Assembly: GCF_040111675.1 (NCBI RefSeq)
Contig: NZ_CP157794.1
Span: 2,687,501-2,751,500 of the forward strand
Source: Salinarimonas sp.
Lineage (GTDB): Bacteria > Pseudomonadota > Alphaproteobacteria > Rhizobiales > Beijerinckiaceae
Reading direction: 5' to 3'
Length of the DNA: 64,000 bases
Positions 17,535 through 26,300 of the stretch are shown piece by piece. Below the pieces are notes generated by a model. That model worked only from the letters and a program-made list of their open reading frames with translations. It was not told where the DNA came from and did no database searches. The position numbers and the translations under genes were made by a program. How positions within the stretch are numbered: the first letter of the stretch is position 1; each line of letters opens with the position of its first letter.

Positions 17535-18299
17535 TCAGCGGATCTGGTCGAGGATGCGCTCCCAGCGCACCGTCCAGGGCCACTCCCACAGGCGCCAGGC
17601 GGAGGCGTCCTCGTCGATGGAGAAGAAGATGATCTCGGCGCGGCCGACGAAGTTCTCGTAGGGCACGTAGCCCACCGACGAGAGGTCCCGCGAATCGGTC
17701 GAGTTGTCGCGGTTGTCGCCCATCATGAAGTAATGGCCCTCGGGCACCGTGTAGACCTCGGTGTTGTCCCAGAAGCCGCGATCGCCGTCGCGCTCGATGA
17801 TGTGGTGCTGCGTGCCGTCGGGCAGCGTCTCCAGGAAGCGCGGCACCGAGACGGTGCGGCCGAACGGGTCCGTCGTGACGAAGGGCTCGGCCTCCTCGCG
17901 CACGACCATCTCGCCGTTGATGTAGAGACGCCCGTCGATCATCTGCACCCGGTCGCCCGGCAGGCCGACGACGCGCTTGATGTAGTCGGTGGCGTTGTCC
18001 GCCGGCAGCTTGAACACGGCGATGTCGCCGCGCTGCGGCTCGGAGCCCCAGACGCGCCCGTCCATCACCGGCGGGCCGAAGGGGATCGAATAGCGCGAAT
18101 AGCCGTAGCTGTATTTCGAGACGAACAGGTAGTCGCCGACGAGCAGCGTCGGCACGAGCGAGCCCGAGGGAATGTTGAAGGGCTGGAACAGCAGCGTGCG
18201 CACCACGAGCGCGATGAGCAGCGCCTGGACGATGACCTTGACGGTCTCGAGGATGCCGCCCTCGCTCTTCTGCTTCGCCTTCACCGCACTGCCCTTCAT
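17535..18299 (-). CDS. lepB: Signal peptidase I
   Basis: A 254-residue type I leader peptidase. One N-terminal membrane helix (VIVQALLIALVVRTLLF) is followed by the catalytic serine in FNIPSGSLVPT and the catalytic lysine in YIKRVVGLPGD. The box MMGDNRDNSTDSR is also present. The enzyme cleaves signal peptides of exported proteins on the periplasmic face. An ATG at 18299 gives the usual length, but a TTG at 18338 preceded by GAGAGGA would add 13 polar residues and may be the true start. It belongs to the acpS-lepB-rnc-era-recO operon. Confidence 0.95.
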   Translation of the reverse strand: MKGSAVKAKQKSEGGILETVKVIVQALLIALVVRTLLFQPFNIPSGSLVPTLLVGDYLFVSKYSYGYSRYSIPFGPPVMDGRVWGSEPQRGDIAVFKLPADNATDYIKRVVGLPGDRVQMIDGRLYINGEMVVREEAEPFVTTDPFGRTVSVPRFLETLPDGTQHHIIERDGDRGFWDNTEVYTVPEGHYFMMGDNRDNSTDSRDLSSVGYVPYENFVGRAEIIFFSIDEDASAWRLWEWPWTVRWERILDQIR

Positions 18300-18402
18300 G
18301 CCTGCGGCCCGCGCGTCGTCGTTGACGTCGTTGCTCAAGTCCCTGGTCCTCTCGGGGCCCCGCGCGTGTCGCGCGCGGGATGCCGCATGCCCCATCGCGG
18401 GT

Positions 18403-18861
18403 CTATCTGAAAGGCGAACGCGCCGCAATCGTGACGGAGCGCGCCGAGAACGCCCAGCGCGCGGCGATGGGGCGCGCCTCGATGGTGACGAAGGCCTGCG
18501 CCGGCGGCGGGTCGTCGGTGAGGCTGACATGCACGATCGCCTCGTGCCCCGGCGGCGTGATCGCCGCGAGCCGGGCGGCGGCGCCGTTCGTCAGCCGCAT
18601 GGTGGGCTGGCCGGAGGGGAGGTTCACCACCTCCATGTCGCGCCAGAACACGCCGCGCCGGAGCCCCGTACCGAGCGCCTTGGCGCAGGCCTCCTTCGCC
18701 GCGAAGCGCCGCGCATAGGACGGCGCCCGCGCCGCCCGCCGTTCCGAGCGCCGCCGCTCGCCCTCGGTGTAGACACGGTGCGTGAAGCGCTCGCCGAAGC
18801 GCGCGAGGGTCTTCTCGATGCGGCGGATGTCGCACAGGTCGGAGCCGATGCCGATGATCAT
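18403..18861 (-). CDS. acpS: Holo-[acyl-carrier-protein] synthase
   Basis: A 152-residue phosphopantetheinyl transferase that activates acyl carrier proteins. The magnesium-binding aspartate sits in [13 protein letters not shown] and the catalytic helix reads [14 protein letters not shown]. The protein is about 20 residues longer than typical AcpS because of a C-terminal extension ([15 protein letters not shown] at the end). It starts the minus-strand operon; AAGGAAG lies upstream of the ATG at 18861. It is a candidate activator for the dedicated carrier protein at 47395-47655. Confidence 0.94.
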   Translation of the reverse strand: MIIGIGSDLCDIRRIEKTLARFGERFTHRVYTEGERRRSERRAARAPSYARRFAAKEACAKALGTGLRRGVFWRDMEVVNLPSGQPTMRLTNGAAARLAAITPPGHEAIVHVSLTDDPPPAQAFVTIEARPIAARWAFSARSVTIAARSPFR

Positions 18862-19089
18862 GGAGCAGTGCTTCCTTTTCGCCCATCCTAATCCGAGCCC
18901 GCCTGCCGAGGCGAGCGGGGCGCGCGCGCTCCGGTGCGCGTGGCTGTCGAACGCCTTCTCGAACAGGTCCCGAGGCGCGTGCGCCGAGGCCTGTAGAGCG
19001 GTGCAATTGCAAACCCGGGCCTTTGTGGAACATTGCGGAGCGAGCGTTCGGCGACGCTTCACCGCGCCGGAGCGAGGGGGAACGATCTG

Positions 19090-19107
19090 TGTTGACATCT
19101 GTTGACA
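19090..19107 (+). promoter_or_regulatory. Tandem TGTTGACA direct repeats
   Basis: Two exact copies of TGTTGACA (19090-19097 and 19100-19107) are spaced 10 bp apart, one helical turn, upstream of the HicA-like gene. Each contains a consensus -35 hexamer TTGACA. They may be a promoter element or a tandem operator for the HTH partner protein; the sequence alone does not decide. The rest of the acpS-to-toxin gap holds only a 10-bp palindrome (19002-19011). Confidence 0.5.
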
Positions 19108-19131
19108 GCTGCCGCGGAATGTGGTGGCGTA

Positions 19132-19374
19132 ATGGCTAGGCCGCGACATCCCAACAAGGAGGTCGAAGACGCCGTGGCGTATGCGGAATCGCAGGGCTGG
19201 AGCTTTCGCAAGCAGGGGCACTGGGGCCGGCTCTATTGCGCGAAAGCCGATCGCGACGGCTGCCAAGTCGGCGTGAATGGAACCCCCAAAAACGCCGACA
19301 ATCACGCGCGCCAGATCGTCCGGGCGGTGAACCGCTGTCCCCACAGGCAGGAGGCCGACGATGAAGACGTTTGA
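19132..19374 (+). CDS. HicA-like toxin candidate
   Basis: An 80-residue basic protein. The core [16 protein letters not shown] parallels the HicA double-stranded-RNA-binding fold, where a glycine-histidine turn carries the catalytic histidine of the mRNA interferase. The C-terminus adds RAVNRC and an acidic tail. It overlaps the next gene by 14 bp, typical of toxin-antitoxin pairs, but the partner is not a HicB. The start at 19132 has no strong ribosome site. Toxicity is inferred. Confidence 0.6.
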   Translation: MARPRHPNKEVEDAVAYAESQGWSFRKQGHWGRLYCAKADRDGCQVGVNGTPKNADNHARQIVRAVNRCPHRQEADDEDV

Positions 19375-19891
19375 GTTCAGCATCATCGCATCCGGCCCGG
19401 ATCCGAAGGCCGAGGATTTCGAGAGCCGCTTCTACGACGCCGGCTGCGACGACGCGACGATCTCGTTCCAGAGAGGCCACGTCATCATCGACTTCGCGCG
19501 CGAGGCGGTTTCTCTGGACGAGGCGATCGCGTCGGCGATAGCCGACGTGCGGCGTGCGGGCGCAGTCGCCGACCGGGTCGAGCCGGATCCGTTGGTGAGC
19601 CTCTCCGAGATCGCGCACCGCACGAAGCTTTCGCGAGCGGCGGTAAGCCTTTACGCGAAGGAGCAGCGGGGCGCGGGCTTCCCGGCCCCGGCGGTTCGAG
19701 TCACATCGGAGAGTCCGCTCTACGAGTGGGAGGCTGTGGCTGCTTGGATGCACCGACGAGGGACATTGCGAGAAGAGCAAGTCATCGAGGCGGCGATCAT
19801 TCGATCTGCCAACGAGCATCTCGATCTGGACGACGTTTCGCTTCGGGAACGCCTGCGCGCGACCGCACGACAGCAAAAGATCTCCGCCTGA
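19361..19891 (+). CDS. HTH-containing partner of the HicA-like protein
   Basis: A 176-residue protein with two parts. Residues 1-60 form an alpha/beta segment ([12 protein letters not shown], then [14 protein letters not shown]). Residues from about 75 carry a MerR/AlpA-like helix-turn-helix ([21 protein letters not shown]) and a following wing. AGGAGG lies six bases before the ATG at 19361, so its translation initiates strongly within the toxin gene. It probably neutralises the HicA-like protein and binds the operon's own promoter, perhaps at the TGTTGACA repeats. That role is inferred from gene order. Confidence 0.7.
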   Translation: MKTFEFSIIASGPDPKAEDFESRFYDAGCDDATISFQRGHVIIDFAREAVSLDEAIASAIADVRRAGAVADRVEPDPLVSLSEIAHRTKLSRAAVSLYAKEQRGAGFPAPAVRVTSESPLYEWEAVAAWMHRRGTLREEQVIEAAIIRSANEHLDLDDVSLRERLRATARQQKISA

Positions 19892-20165
19892 GCCCGACGA
19901 CGAACCTTCGACACCGGAACCGCGACATCTCCGTGGCGCGGAGGGCCTTGCCATCCGCCCCGGCATCGCGTATGTCCGCGGCCTCGCGTTCGCTCCGGCC
20001 GGGGGCTGAACGGACGGTCGCTCGCGCCCAGGTGCGCCGGCGGCAGGGGCTTCGGTCCCGTCGTCCCGTGTCTCCGCCTTCGAACAAACGCTTTGGGCCT
20101 TGGCAGGCTCGAGGGGCTTGGCGCCGATCGGACGCGCGAGACGAAGAGAGAAAGGCCACAAGCGA

Positions 20166-20627
20166 ATGGCGTTGTACGAGCACGTCTTCCTGGCGCGTCC
20201 CGACGTGACGAGCCAGCAGGTCGAATCGATGGTCGAGACCTTCAAGGGGATCATCGAAGGCAATGGCGGCAAGGTCGAGAAGGTCGAGTCCTGGGGGCTC
20301 AAGACGCTCGCCTACCGCATCAAGAAGAGCCGCAAGGCCCACTTCACCCTCCTCAACATCGACGCCCCGCACCCGGCGCTGGCGGAGATGGAGCGTCAGA
20401 TGCGCCTCTCCGAGGACGTCCTGCGCTTCATGACCATCAAGGTCGAGGCGCTCGATCCCGAGCCCTCCGCCATGATGCAGAAGCGCGATCGCGACGACCG
20501 TCGCGAGGACCGCCGCGGCGGCGAGCGCGGGGACCGTGGCGATCGCGGGGACCGCGGCGACCGCGGTGATCGTGGCGATCGCGGCGAGCGCCGTCGTCGC
20601 GACGAAGACCAGAGCGAGGAGGGCTGA
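20166..20627 (+). CDS. rpsF: 30S ribosomal protein S6
   Basis: A 153-residue S6, starting [14 protein letters not shown]. The ferredoxin-like RNA-binding core (about residues 1-105) contains [15 protein letters not shown]. An extended C-terminal tail is built of tandem G-D-R triplets (seven, coded by near-identical 9-mers at roughly 20520-20590) and ends DEDQSEEG. Charged tails on S6 are common in alphaproteobacteria, but the run of GDR is striking and its DNA repeats invite length variation. It is the first gene of the rpsF-rpsR-DUF2232-rplI operon, and the promoter should lie in 19892-20165. Confidence 0.97.
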   Translation: MALYEHVFLARPDVTSQQVESMVETFKGIIEGNGGKVEKVESWGLKTLAYRIKKSRKAHFTLLNIDAPHPALAEMERQMRLSEDVLRFMTIKVEALDPEPSAMMQKRDRDDRREDRRGGERGDRGDRGDRGDRGDRGDRGERRRRDEDQSEEG

Positions 20628-20629
20628 TC

Positions 20630-20875
20630 ATGGCCGGTGGTGCTTCCGGGGGCCGTCGCCCCTTCTTCCGTCGTCGCAAGACGTGCCCGTTCTCGGGCGC
20701 CAATGCGCCGAAGATCGACTACAAGGACGTCAAGCTGCTCTCGCGCTACATTTCCGAGCGCGGCAAGATCGTGCCTTCCCGCATTACGGCGGTGTCGGCC
20801 AAGAAGCAGCGCGAGCTCGCCCAGGCGATCAAGCGCGCGCGCATCCTGGGCCTTCTGCCCTTCGTGATCCAGTAA
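20630..20875 (+). CDS. rpsR: 30S ribosomal protein S18
   Basis: An 81-residue S18 which binds next to S6 on the 30S platform. The core [20 protein letters not shown] and [15 protein letters not shown] are diagnostic. The start at 20630 follows GAGGAGG that lies inside the end of rpsF, 2 bp away, so the two are translationally coupled. A 9-bp stem-loop (20903-20911 with 20916-20924) without T-run follows and may set the ratio to the distal genes. Confidence 0.98.
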   Translation: MAGGASGGRRPFFRRRKTCPFSGANAPKIDYKDVKLLSRYISERGKIVPSRITAVSAKKQRELAQAIKRARILGLLPFVIQ

Positions 20876-20998
20876 GCGCCTCCTCGAGGCGACAGCACCC
20901 TCCGCCCGGCGTACGCGCCGGGCGCGTTGGGGCGGCCGGGCCCGGTGGCGGGTCCTCGCGCCGCCTCTAACCTCGCGACACGCGACGGGACAGCGAAC

Positions 20999-21982
20999 GT
21001 GACGAACTTCATAGCGATCGGCATCGGCGCGGGCCTCGTCTCCGCCCTCCTGACTGCGGTGGTCACGCAGGGGAGCACGATCGCGTTCGTCCTCTACCTG
21101 CTCTCCCCGATCCCGATCCTCGTCGCAGCCCTCGGCTGGGACCATCGCGCCGGCCTCGTCGGCGCGCTCGTCGGCGGCGTGGCGCTCGCCGTCGCCGTCG
21201 ATCCGGTGGCGGGCCTCGGCTTCGCCTTCGCCAGCGCGCTGCCCGCCTGGTGGCTCGCCTACCTGTCGCTGCTGGGCCGGCAGACGCCGGACGGCAAGAT
21301 GGAATGGTACCCGCTCGGGCGCCTCCTCGCCTGGATCGCCGGCGTCGCCTCCCTCACCTTCCTCGCCGCGATCGCTCTGCCGCATTTCGACTACGCGACC
21401 TATCGCGAGACGGCGCTGCAGGTGGCCGAGCTCGCCATCCGCGCGCAGACCGGAACGCCGGCGACGGCCCCGATCCCGAACATCGGCGACGTGCCGGCCC
21501 AGCAGGCGATCGAGCAGTTCACCGTGCTCCTGCCGGTGGTCGCCGCGGCGGGCTTCGTCCTCGTCTACGTCGTCTATCTCTGGCTCGGCGCGCGCATCGT
21601 GGCGATCTCCGGCCGGCTGGCGCGGCCCTGGCCGTTCATCCCGGCGACGACGATGCCGCGCGAGGCCGCGCTGGTGCTCGCGGCGGCGCTCGTCGTCGCG
21701 GTGTTGACCTCGGGTTTCGTCGGCGCCTTCGCCACGGCGCTCTCGGCGGCCCTGTTCATGGCCTTCGGCCTCTCGGGCCTCGCCTTCGTGCACGACGTGA
21801 GCCGCGGCCGCTCCGGGCGCTTCCTGCTCCTGTTCGGCACCTACACGCTGCTGCTGCTCAGCCAGTTCCTCGTCTTCGTCGCCCTGTCGATCATCGGCAT
21901 CGCCGACACCGCCTTCGGCCTGCGCGGCCGATTCTTCGCCAACCGTCCTCCGACGATCACCAGAAAACCTCCCGAGGAGTGA
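20999..21982 (+). CDS. DUF2232 integral membrane protein
   Basis: A 327-residue membrane protein with eight or so hydrophobic helices, beginning [16 protein letters not shown] at the GTG at 20999. DUF2232 (YybS-like) proteins sit between rpsR and rplI in many alphaproteobacteria, and the position here matches. Function is unknown. Its stop is 5 bp before rplI, so it is cotranscribed with the ribosomal genes. Confidence 0.88.
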   Translation: MTNFIAIGIGAGLVSALLTAVVTQGSTIAFVLYLLSPIPILVAALGWDHRAGLVGALVGGVALAVAVDPVAGLGFAFASALPAWWLAYLSLLGRQTPDGKMEWYPLGRLLAWIAGVASLTFLAAIALPHFDYATYRETALQVAELAIRAQTGTPATAPIPNIGDVPAQQAIEQFTVLLPVVAAAGFVLVYVVYLWLGARIVAISGRLARPWPFIPATTMPREAALVLAAALVVAVLTSGFVGAFATALSAALFMAFGLSGLAFVHDVSRGRSGRFLLLFGTYTLLLLSQFLVFVALSIIGIADTAFGLRGRFFANRPPTITRKPPEE

Positions 21983-21987
21983 AACCG

Positions 21988-22593
21988 ATGGAAGTCATCC
22001 TGCTCGAGCGCGTTCCCAAGCTCGGCCAGATGGGCCAGACCGTGCGCGTGCGCGACGGCTACGCCCGCAACTACCTGCTCCCGCTCGGCAAGGCGCTGCG
22101 CGCCACCAACGCCAACAAGGAGCGCTTCGAGAACCAGCGCGCCCAGCTCGAGGCCCGCAACCTCGAGCGCCGCAAGGAAGCCGAGGAGGTCCACGCCAAG
22201 CTCGACGGGCAGACCTTCGTGCTGATCCGCTCGGCCGGCGAGTCGGGCGTGCTCTACGGCTCGGTCTCGACCCGCGACCTCGCCGAGATCGTGACGGAGG
22301 CCGGCTTCTCGGTCGAGCGCCAGCAGATCCAGCTGTCGCAGCCGATCAAGACGCTCGGCCTGCACAAGGTCGCGATCCTCCTCCATCCCGAGGTCGAGTC
22401 GACCGTCACCGTCAACGTCGCCCGCTCGGCCGACGAGGCGGAGCGCCAGGCGCGCGGCGAGGACGTCTTCACCCGCGAGGAGCTCGACCTCGACGAGCTC
22501 GGCCTCGAGGTCGGCGCGGCGCTGGAGGAGTTCGAGCGTCCCGAGCGCGGCGCCGGCGCCGAGGAAGAGCAGCAGACCGGCGAGGAGGCGTGA
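21988..22593 (+). CDS. rplI: 50S ribosomal protein L9
   Basis: A 201-residue L9. The N-terminal 23S-binding domain begins [16 protein letters not shown] and continues [12 protein letters not shown], followed by the long connecting helix and the C-terminal domain ([15 protein letters not shown]). An acidic C-terminal extension ([10 protein letters not shown] at the end) makes it about 50 residues longer than the E. coli protein, common in this class. GAGGAG precedes the ATG. It ends the operon with an intrinsic terminator at 22621-22644. Confidence 0.98.
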   Translation: MEVILLERVPKLGQMGQTVRVRDGYARNYLLPLGKALRATNANKERFENQRAQLEARNLERRKEAEEVHAKLDGQTFVLIRSAGESGVLYGSVSTRDLAEIVTEAGFSVERQQIQLSQPIKTLGLHKVAILLHPEVESTVTVNVARSADEAERQARGEDVFTREELDLDELGLEVGAALEEFERPERGAGAEEEQQTGEEA

Positions 22594-22620
22594 TCCTCCC
22601 GCGTCCGCGACGCGCTGTGG

Positions 22621-22644
22621 GGGCGGCCTTCGGGCCGCCCTTTT
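22621..22644 (+). terminator. Intrinsic terminator of the ribosomal operon
   Basis: A perfect 8-bp stem GGGCGGCC/GGCCGCCC with a TTCG tetraloop is followed by TTTT, 27 bp after the rplI stop. It is the clearest Rho-independent terminator in this part of the window. Confidence 0.9.
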
Positions 22645-22665
22645 CGCATCCGCCGCGGTACGGGC

Positions 22666-23118
22666 TCACGGCAGCGCGTAGGTCCCCGTGGCGTGGCAGA
22701 CGGGCTCGGGCCGCGTGTCGGAGTGGATCGTCACCTCGCCCACGGCGAGCCGGCGCCCGAGCTTGAGGAGCCGCGTGTCGGCGACGAGCGCCGACTGGGG
22801 CGGCTTGCGCAGGAAGTTGAAGGTGAGGCTCGTCGTCACCGCCAGCGCGACCGGGCCGACATTCGCGAGCACCGCCACGTAGAGCGCGAGGTCGGCGAGC
22901 GTCATCATCGAGGGCCCCGACAGGGTGCCGCCCGGGCGGATGTGGCGCGGGTGGAAGTCGAGCCGCATGCGCGCCGTCATCGGACCGACGGCCTCGACGT
23001 GCCAGATCCTGCCGTCGAGATAGATCTCGGGAAACTCCCGCTCGAGGAACGCCTCGACCTCCTCGCGGGTCATCACGGGCAGCCGTGCGTCCTCGCGCAT
23101 TGCCGATCGCTCGCTCAT
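22666..23118 (-). CDS. PaaI-type hotdog thioesterase
   Basis: A 150-residue hotdog-fold protein starting MSERSAM at 23118. The helix region GGTLSGPSMMTLADLALYVAV and the strand region ALAVTTSLTFNFL match the PaaI/YdiI family, which hydrolyses acyl-CoA thioesters. It is divergent from the enoyl-CoA hydratase gene 106 bp away and may share a control region with that acyl-CoA operon. Confidence 0.85.
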   Translation of the reverse strand: MSERSAMREDARLPVMTREEVEAFLEREFPEIYLDGRIWHVEAVGPMTARMRLDFHPRHIRPGGTLSGPSMMTLADLALYVAVLANVGPVALAVTTSLTFNFLRKPPQSALVADTRLLKLGRRLAVGEVTIHSDTRPEPVCHATGTYALP

Positions 23119-23224
23119 CGGGCAGTCTCCCCTCACGCCGCATGCGGGTTCTCGCGCCCGCGCGAAGCCATCTGAACGTGCGCCGACGCCGAGATCAAGC
23201 GCGGCGCCGCGCCGGGAGGACCTC

Positions 23225-24037
23225 ATGAACGCCCATACCGGCATCGACGCCCCGCCGTTGACCCGCGCCGACGCGGACGGGGTCGCCGTTCTCACCCTCG
23301 ACAATCCGCGCGCCCGCAACGCGCTGTCCGACCGCACCATCGCCCTCCTGCACGAGACGCTGGACGCCATCGCCGCCGACGCCTCGGTGCGCTGCGTGGT
23401 GCTCGCGGCGGAGGGACCCGCCTTCTGCGCCGGGCACGACCTCAAGGAGATGACCGCGCGCCGCGCCGACGCGGACCGGGGCCGGGCCTATTTCGAGGAC
23501 CTGATGGGGCGCTGCTCGGCGATGATGCAGGCGATCGTCGCCCTGCCCCAGCCGGTGATCGCCGCCGTCGAGGGCGTCGCCACCGCCGCCGGCTGCCAGC
23601 TCGTCGCCACCTGCGACCTCGCGGTGGCGGGCGAGAACGCGCGCTTCGCGACGCCGGGCGTGCAGATCGGGCTGTTCTGCTCGACGCCGATGGTGGCGCT
23701 CTCGCGCAACCTGTCGCGCAAGCACGCCATGGAGATGCTGCTCACGGGCGAGGCGGTCCCGGCTGCCGAGGCGCATCGAATGGGCCTCGTCAACCGCGTC
23801 GTCCCGGCGGGCGCCGCCAGGGACGAGGCGCTCGCGCTCGCCCGCTCCGTCGCCGCCCGCTCGAGCCTGACGATCAAGACCGGCAAGCGCGCCTTCTACG
23901 CGCAGGCCGAGATGGGCCTCGCCGAGGCCTACGACTACGCGGCCCGCGTGATGGCCGAGAACATGATGGCGCGCGACGCCGAGGAAGGCATCGGCGCCTT
24001 CATCGAGAAGCGCGCGCCCACCTGGGAAGACCGATGA
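23225..24037 (+). CDS. Enoyl-CoA hydratase/isomerase family protein
   Basis: A 270-residue crotonase-fold protein. The first oxyanion-hole segment reads FCAGHDLKEM and the second is in VEGVATAAGCQLVATCDLAVA. ATPGVQIGLFC is the usual third conserved block. At that block most hydratases carry a glutamate, and glycine/leucine occupy the site here, so true hydratase activity is uncertain; isomerase, hydrolase or another crotonase reaction is possible. Its stop overlaps the next start by 4 bp (ATGA). Confidence 0.88.
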   Translation: MNAHTGIDAPPLTRADADGVAVLTLDNPRARNALSDRTIALLHETLDAIAADASVRCVVLAAEGPAFCAGHDLKEMTARRADADRGRAYFEDLMGRCSAMMQAIVALPQPVIAAVEGVATAAGCQLVATCDLAVAGENARFATPGVQIGLFCSTPMVALSRNLSRKHAMEMLLTGEAVPAAEAHRMGLVNRVVPAGAARDEALALARSVAARSSLTIKTGKRAFYAQAEMGLAEAYDYAARVMAENMMARDAEEGIGAFIEKRAPTWEDR

Positions 24038-24561
24038 GCCACGACAGCTATCCCGACGCGACGATCCGCGCCATCCTCACCAGCACGAAGTCCATCGCCC
24101 TCGTGGGCGCCTCGAACAACCCGGCGCGCCCGAGCTGGATCGTCATGAAGTATCTCCTCGGGCGCGGCTTCGAGGTGATCCCGATCAACCCCGGCCAGGC
24201 CGGCGGCGAGATCCTGGGCCAGCAGGTCTACGCCTCGCTCGAGGACCTCGATCGCCCGGTCGACATGGTCGAGATCTTCCGCAATTCGGAGGCCGCCGGC
24301 CCGATCGTCGACGAGGCGCTGGCGCTGGAGCCCAAGCCGAAGACGATCTGGATGCAGCTCTCGGTGCGCAACGACGAGGCCGCGGCCCGAGCCGAGGCCG
24401 CGGGCGTGCAGGTGGTGATGAACCGCTGCCCGAAGATCGAGTTCGGCCGGCTCTCCGGCGAGATCTCGTGGCAGGGCGTCAACTCGCGCGTCCTCTCCGC
24501 CAAGAAGCCCACCCGCGCCGCGGGAGGCGTCCAGAAGCTGACGATCGGGCCGGGGCGCTAG
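24034..24561 (+). CDS. CoA-binding domain protein (YccU-like)
   Basis: A 175-residue Rossmann-fold protein of the CoA_binding_2 family. ALVGASNNPARPSW forms the nucleotide loop, VIPINPGQAGGEILGQ follows, and the later motif ends NRCPKIEFGRL, typical of YccU homologues. The role is unclear; binding of CoA or acyl-CoA is inferred. It is translationally coupled to the crotonase upstream. Confidence 0.88.
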   Translation: MSHDSYPDATIRAILTSTKSIALVGASNNPARPSWIVMKYLLGRGFEVIPINPGQAGGEILGQQVYASLEDLDRPVDMVEIFRNSEAAGPIVDEALALEPKPKTIWMQLSVRNDEAAARAEAAGVQVVMNRCPKIEFGRLSGEISWQGVNSRVLSAKKPTRAAGGVQKLTIGPGR

Positions 24562-24627
24562 CGCGATCGTACCCTTGTGCGTCGTCCAACGTTCGGCTAT
24601 ACACGCCCGAGTCGATCGGAACGAGCC

Positions 24628-25788
24628 ATGCCAGCAGCGCTGATCAACGGCACCATGCTTCGGTGGGCTCGGGAGCGTGCGGGCGTGAGCATCGAAGCGG
24701 TGGCGGAACGGCTGAGCAAGAGCCCGGACGACCTGGCGGCGTGGGAGCGCGGGGACGCGAAGCCCACCTTTCGCCAGGCGCAGGCGCTCGCATCGGCTCT
24801 GCACGTTCCATTCGGTTTCCTGTTTCTCACGGAGCCGCCCGCGGAGCCTCGCCTGCCCGATTTCCGCCGGCTCTCGGGAGAGCGCGACACCCCGCGCTTC
24901 GACGCCAATACGCTCGACCTCATCCGGGACGTTCTGTTCAAGCACGACTGGTACAAGCAGATCCTGATCGAGGAGGGAGACGAACCGCTCGGCTTCGTCG
25001 GGCGCTTCGGCACGTCCGACGCTCCCTCCGCCGTCGCTGACGACATGCGCTCGGTGCTGGGCCTGATGCCGGACCATGCGAGGCGGACCAAGGGGCAGCA
25101 GGAATGGCTGCGCGACGCCGTCGGCGCAGCGGAGACCGCGCGCATCTGGGTAATGAAGAGCGGCGTCGTCGGCAACAGCACGCGACGAACGCTCGCCGTC
25201 GCTGCATTCCGGGGGTTCGCGATCGCCGATCCGATCGCGCCGCTCGTCTTCGTCAACGGAAACGATGCGACGGCGGCGCAGATCTTCACCTTCGCGCACG
25301 AGCTCGCCCATATCTGGCTCGGCAGCACGGGCATCTCCGACGTCGTTTCCGGGCTGACCCGGCCCCGCGGCGACGTCGAGAGCTTCTGCAACCAGGTCGC
25401 CGCCGAGTTTCTCCTGCCGTCGCGGATCGTCGTCGGCGAATGGTCGGACAGGCGATCCGCCTCGGCCAACGTCGACGCGCTCGCGACATCCTGGAAGGTG
25501 AGCAGGATCGTCGCCGCCAAGAAGGCGCTCGATCTCGACCTGATCGAGCGCGCGGCGTTCGAGAGCATCTACGAGCAAGAGCGGGCACGTTGGGCCGCGC
25601 TGCCCAAGAACGGCGTCGGCGGCGGGAATTTTCACGCGACCTTGCCCGTGCGGTTCGGGCGGCGTTTCACCGAAGAGGTGGTTCGGCGCGCGATGAGCGG
25701 CGACACGCTGCTGCGGGACGCGGGCGCGCTCCTCAACACGAAGCCCAGGACCATCGTGGAGCATTTCCGGAGGGCTTCGCCTCGATGA
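24628..25788 (+). CDS. XRE-family HTH and ImmA/IrrE metallopeptidase (antitoxin-type)
   Basis: A 386-residue protein. Residues 8-65 form a Cro/CI helix-turn-helix (RWARERAGVSIEAVAERL, then WERGDAKPTFRQA). From about residue 170 there is an ImmA/IrrE peptidase domain with the zinc motif HELAH and a downstream glutamate in SFCNQVAAEFLLP. COG2856 proteins of this form are paired with DUF4411 genes in predicted toxin-antitoxin systems, as here. It probably represses its own operon and controls or cleaves the partner. GC content is slightly below that of neighbouring housekeeping genes, consistent with transfer. Confidence 0.9.
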   Translation: MPAALINGTMLRWARERAGVSIEAVAERLSKSPDDLAAWERGDAKPTFRQAQALASALHVPFGFLFLTEPPAEPRLPDFRRLSGERDTPRFDANTLDLIRDVLFKHDWYKQILIEEGDEPLGFVGRFGTSDAPSAVADDMRSVLGLMPDHARRTKGQQEWLRDAVGAAETARIWVMKSGVVGNSTRRTLAVAAFRGFAIADPIAPLVFVNGNDATAAQIFTFAHELAHIWLGSTGISDVVSGLTRPRGDVESFCNQVAAEFLLPSRIVVGEWSDRRSASANVDALATSWKVSRIVAAKKALDLDLIERAAFESIYEQERARWAALPKNGVGGGNFHATLPVRFGRRFTEEVVRRAMSGDTLLRDAGALLNTKPRTIVEHFRRASPR

Positions 25789-26279
25789 AGTACCTCCTCG
25801 ACGCCAACGTCTTCATCGAGGCGAGCAATCGGTACTATGCCTTCGACATCTGTCCCGGCTTCTGGGCGTGGATGGACATCGTCACCGGAGCCGACGCGGC
25901 GAGCGTCGCTCTCGTCCGTGACGAGATAGCGAGCGGCGCGGACCTGCTCGCGGAATGGGTGAAGGACCGCGCGGCGGAGCCTTGGTTTCTCCCCGTGGAC
26001 GATACCGCGACTCAGGTCGCCTTCCAGGCGGTCGCCGCACACGTCGCATCCGGTCCGTACACGCCGCAGGCGCAGGCCCGTTTCCTGTCCGGTGCGGACC
26101 CTTGGCTGGTCGCCAAGGCGATGATCGCCGGCTGCACGATCGTCACTCACGAGGTCGCGGCGCCCGGCGCGAAGAAGCGCGTTCCGCTCCCGAACGTCTG
26201 CGCGCACTTCGGGGTCGCCACGCTGAACACGTTCGACGCCATGCGCGCGCTGAAGGCCTCGCTGGCGCTCGCGGCCTGA
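25785..26279 (+). CDS. DUF4411 PIN-like toxin candidate
   Basis: A 164-residue protein overlapping its partner by 4 bp. It begins MKYLLDANVFIEASNRYY, where the first PIN-domain aspartate lies in LLDANVFI. FLSGADPWLVAKA provides another acidic residue and TIVTHEV a PIN-like core strand. DUF4411 is a PIN-fold relative predicted to be an RNase toxin. The sequence shows no damage, so the pair should be functional. Toxic activity is an inference from family and pairing. Confidence 0.85.
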   Translation: MKYLLDANVFIEASNRYYAFDICPGFWAWMDIVTGADAASVALVRDEIASGADLLAEWVKDRAAEPWFLPVDDTATQVAFQAVAAHVASGPYTPQAQARFLSGADPWLVAKAMIAGCTIVTHEVAAPGAKKRVPLPNVCAHFGVATLNTFDAMRALKASLALAA

Positions 26280-26300
26280 CCGTACGCCCATTCCGCGGGG

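Noticed and set aside
16254..18410. Plus-strand frame opposite era-rnc-lepB
   Set aside because: It overlaps three conserved essential genes on the other strand and has no recognisable sequence.
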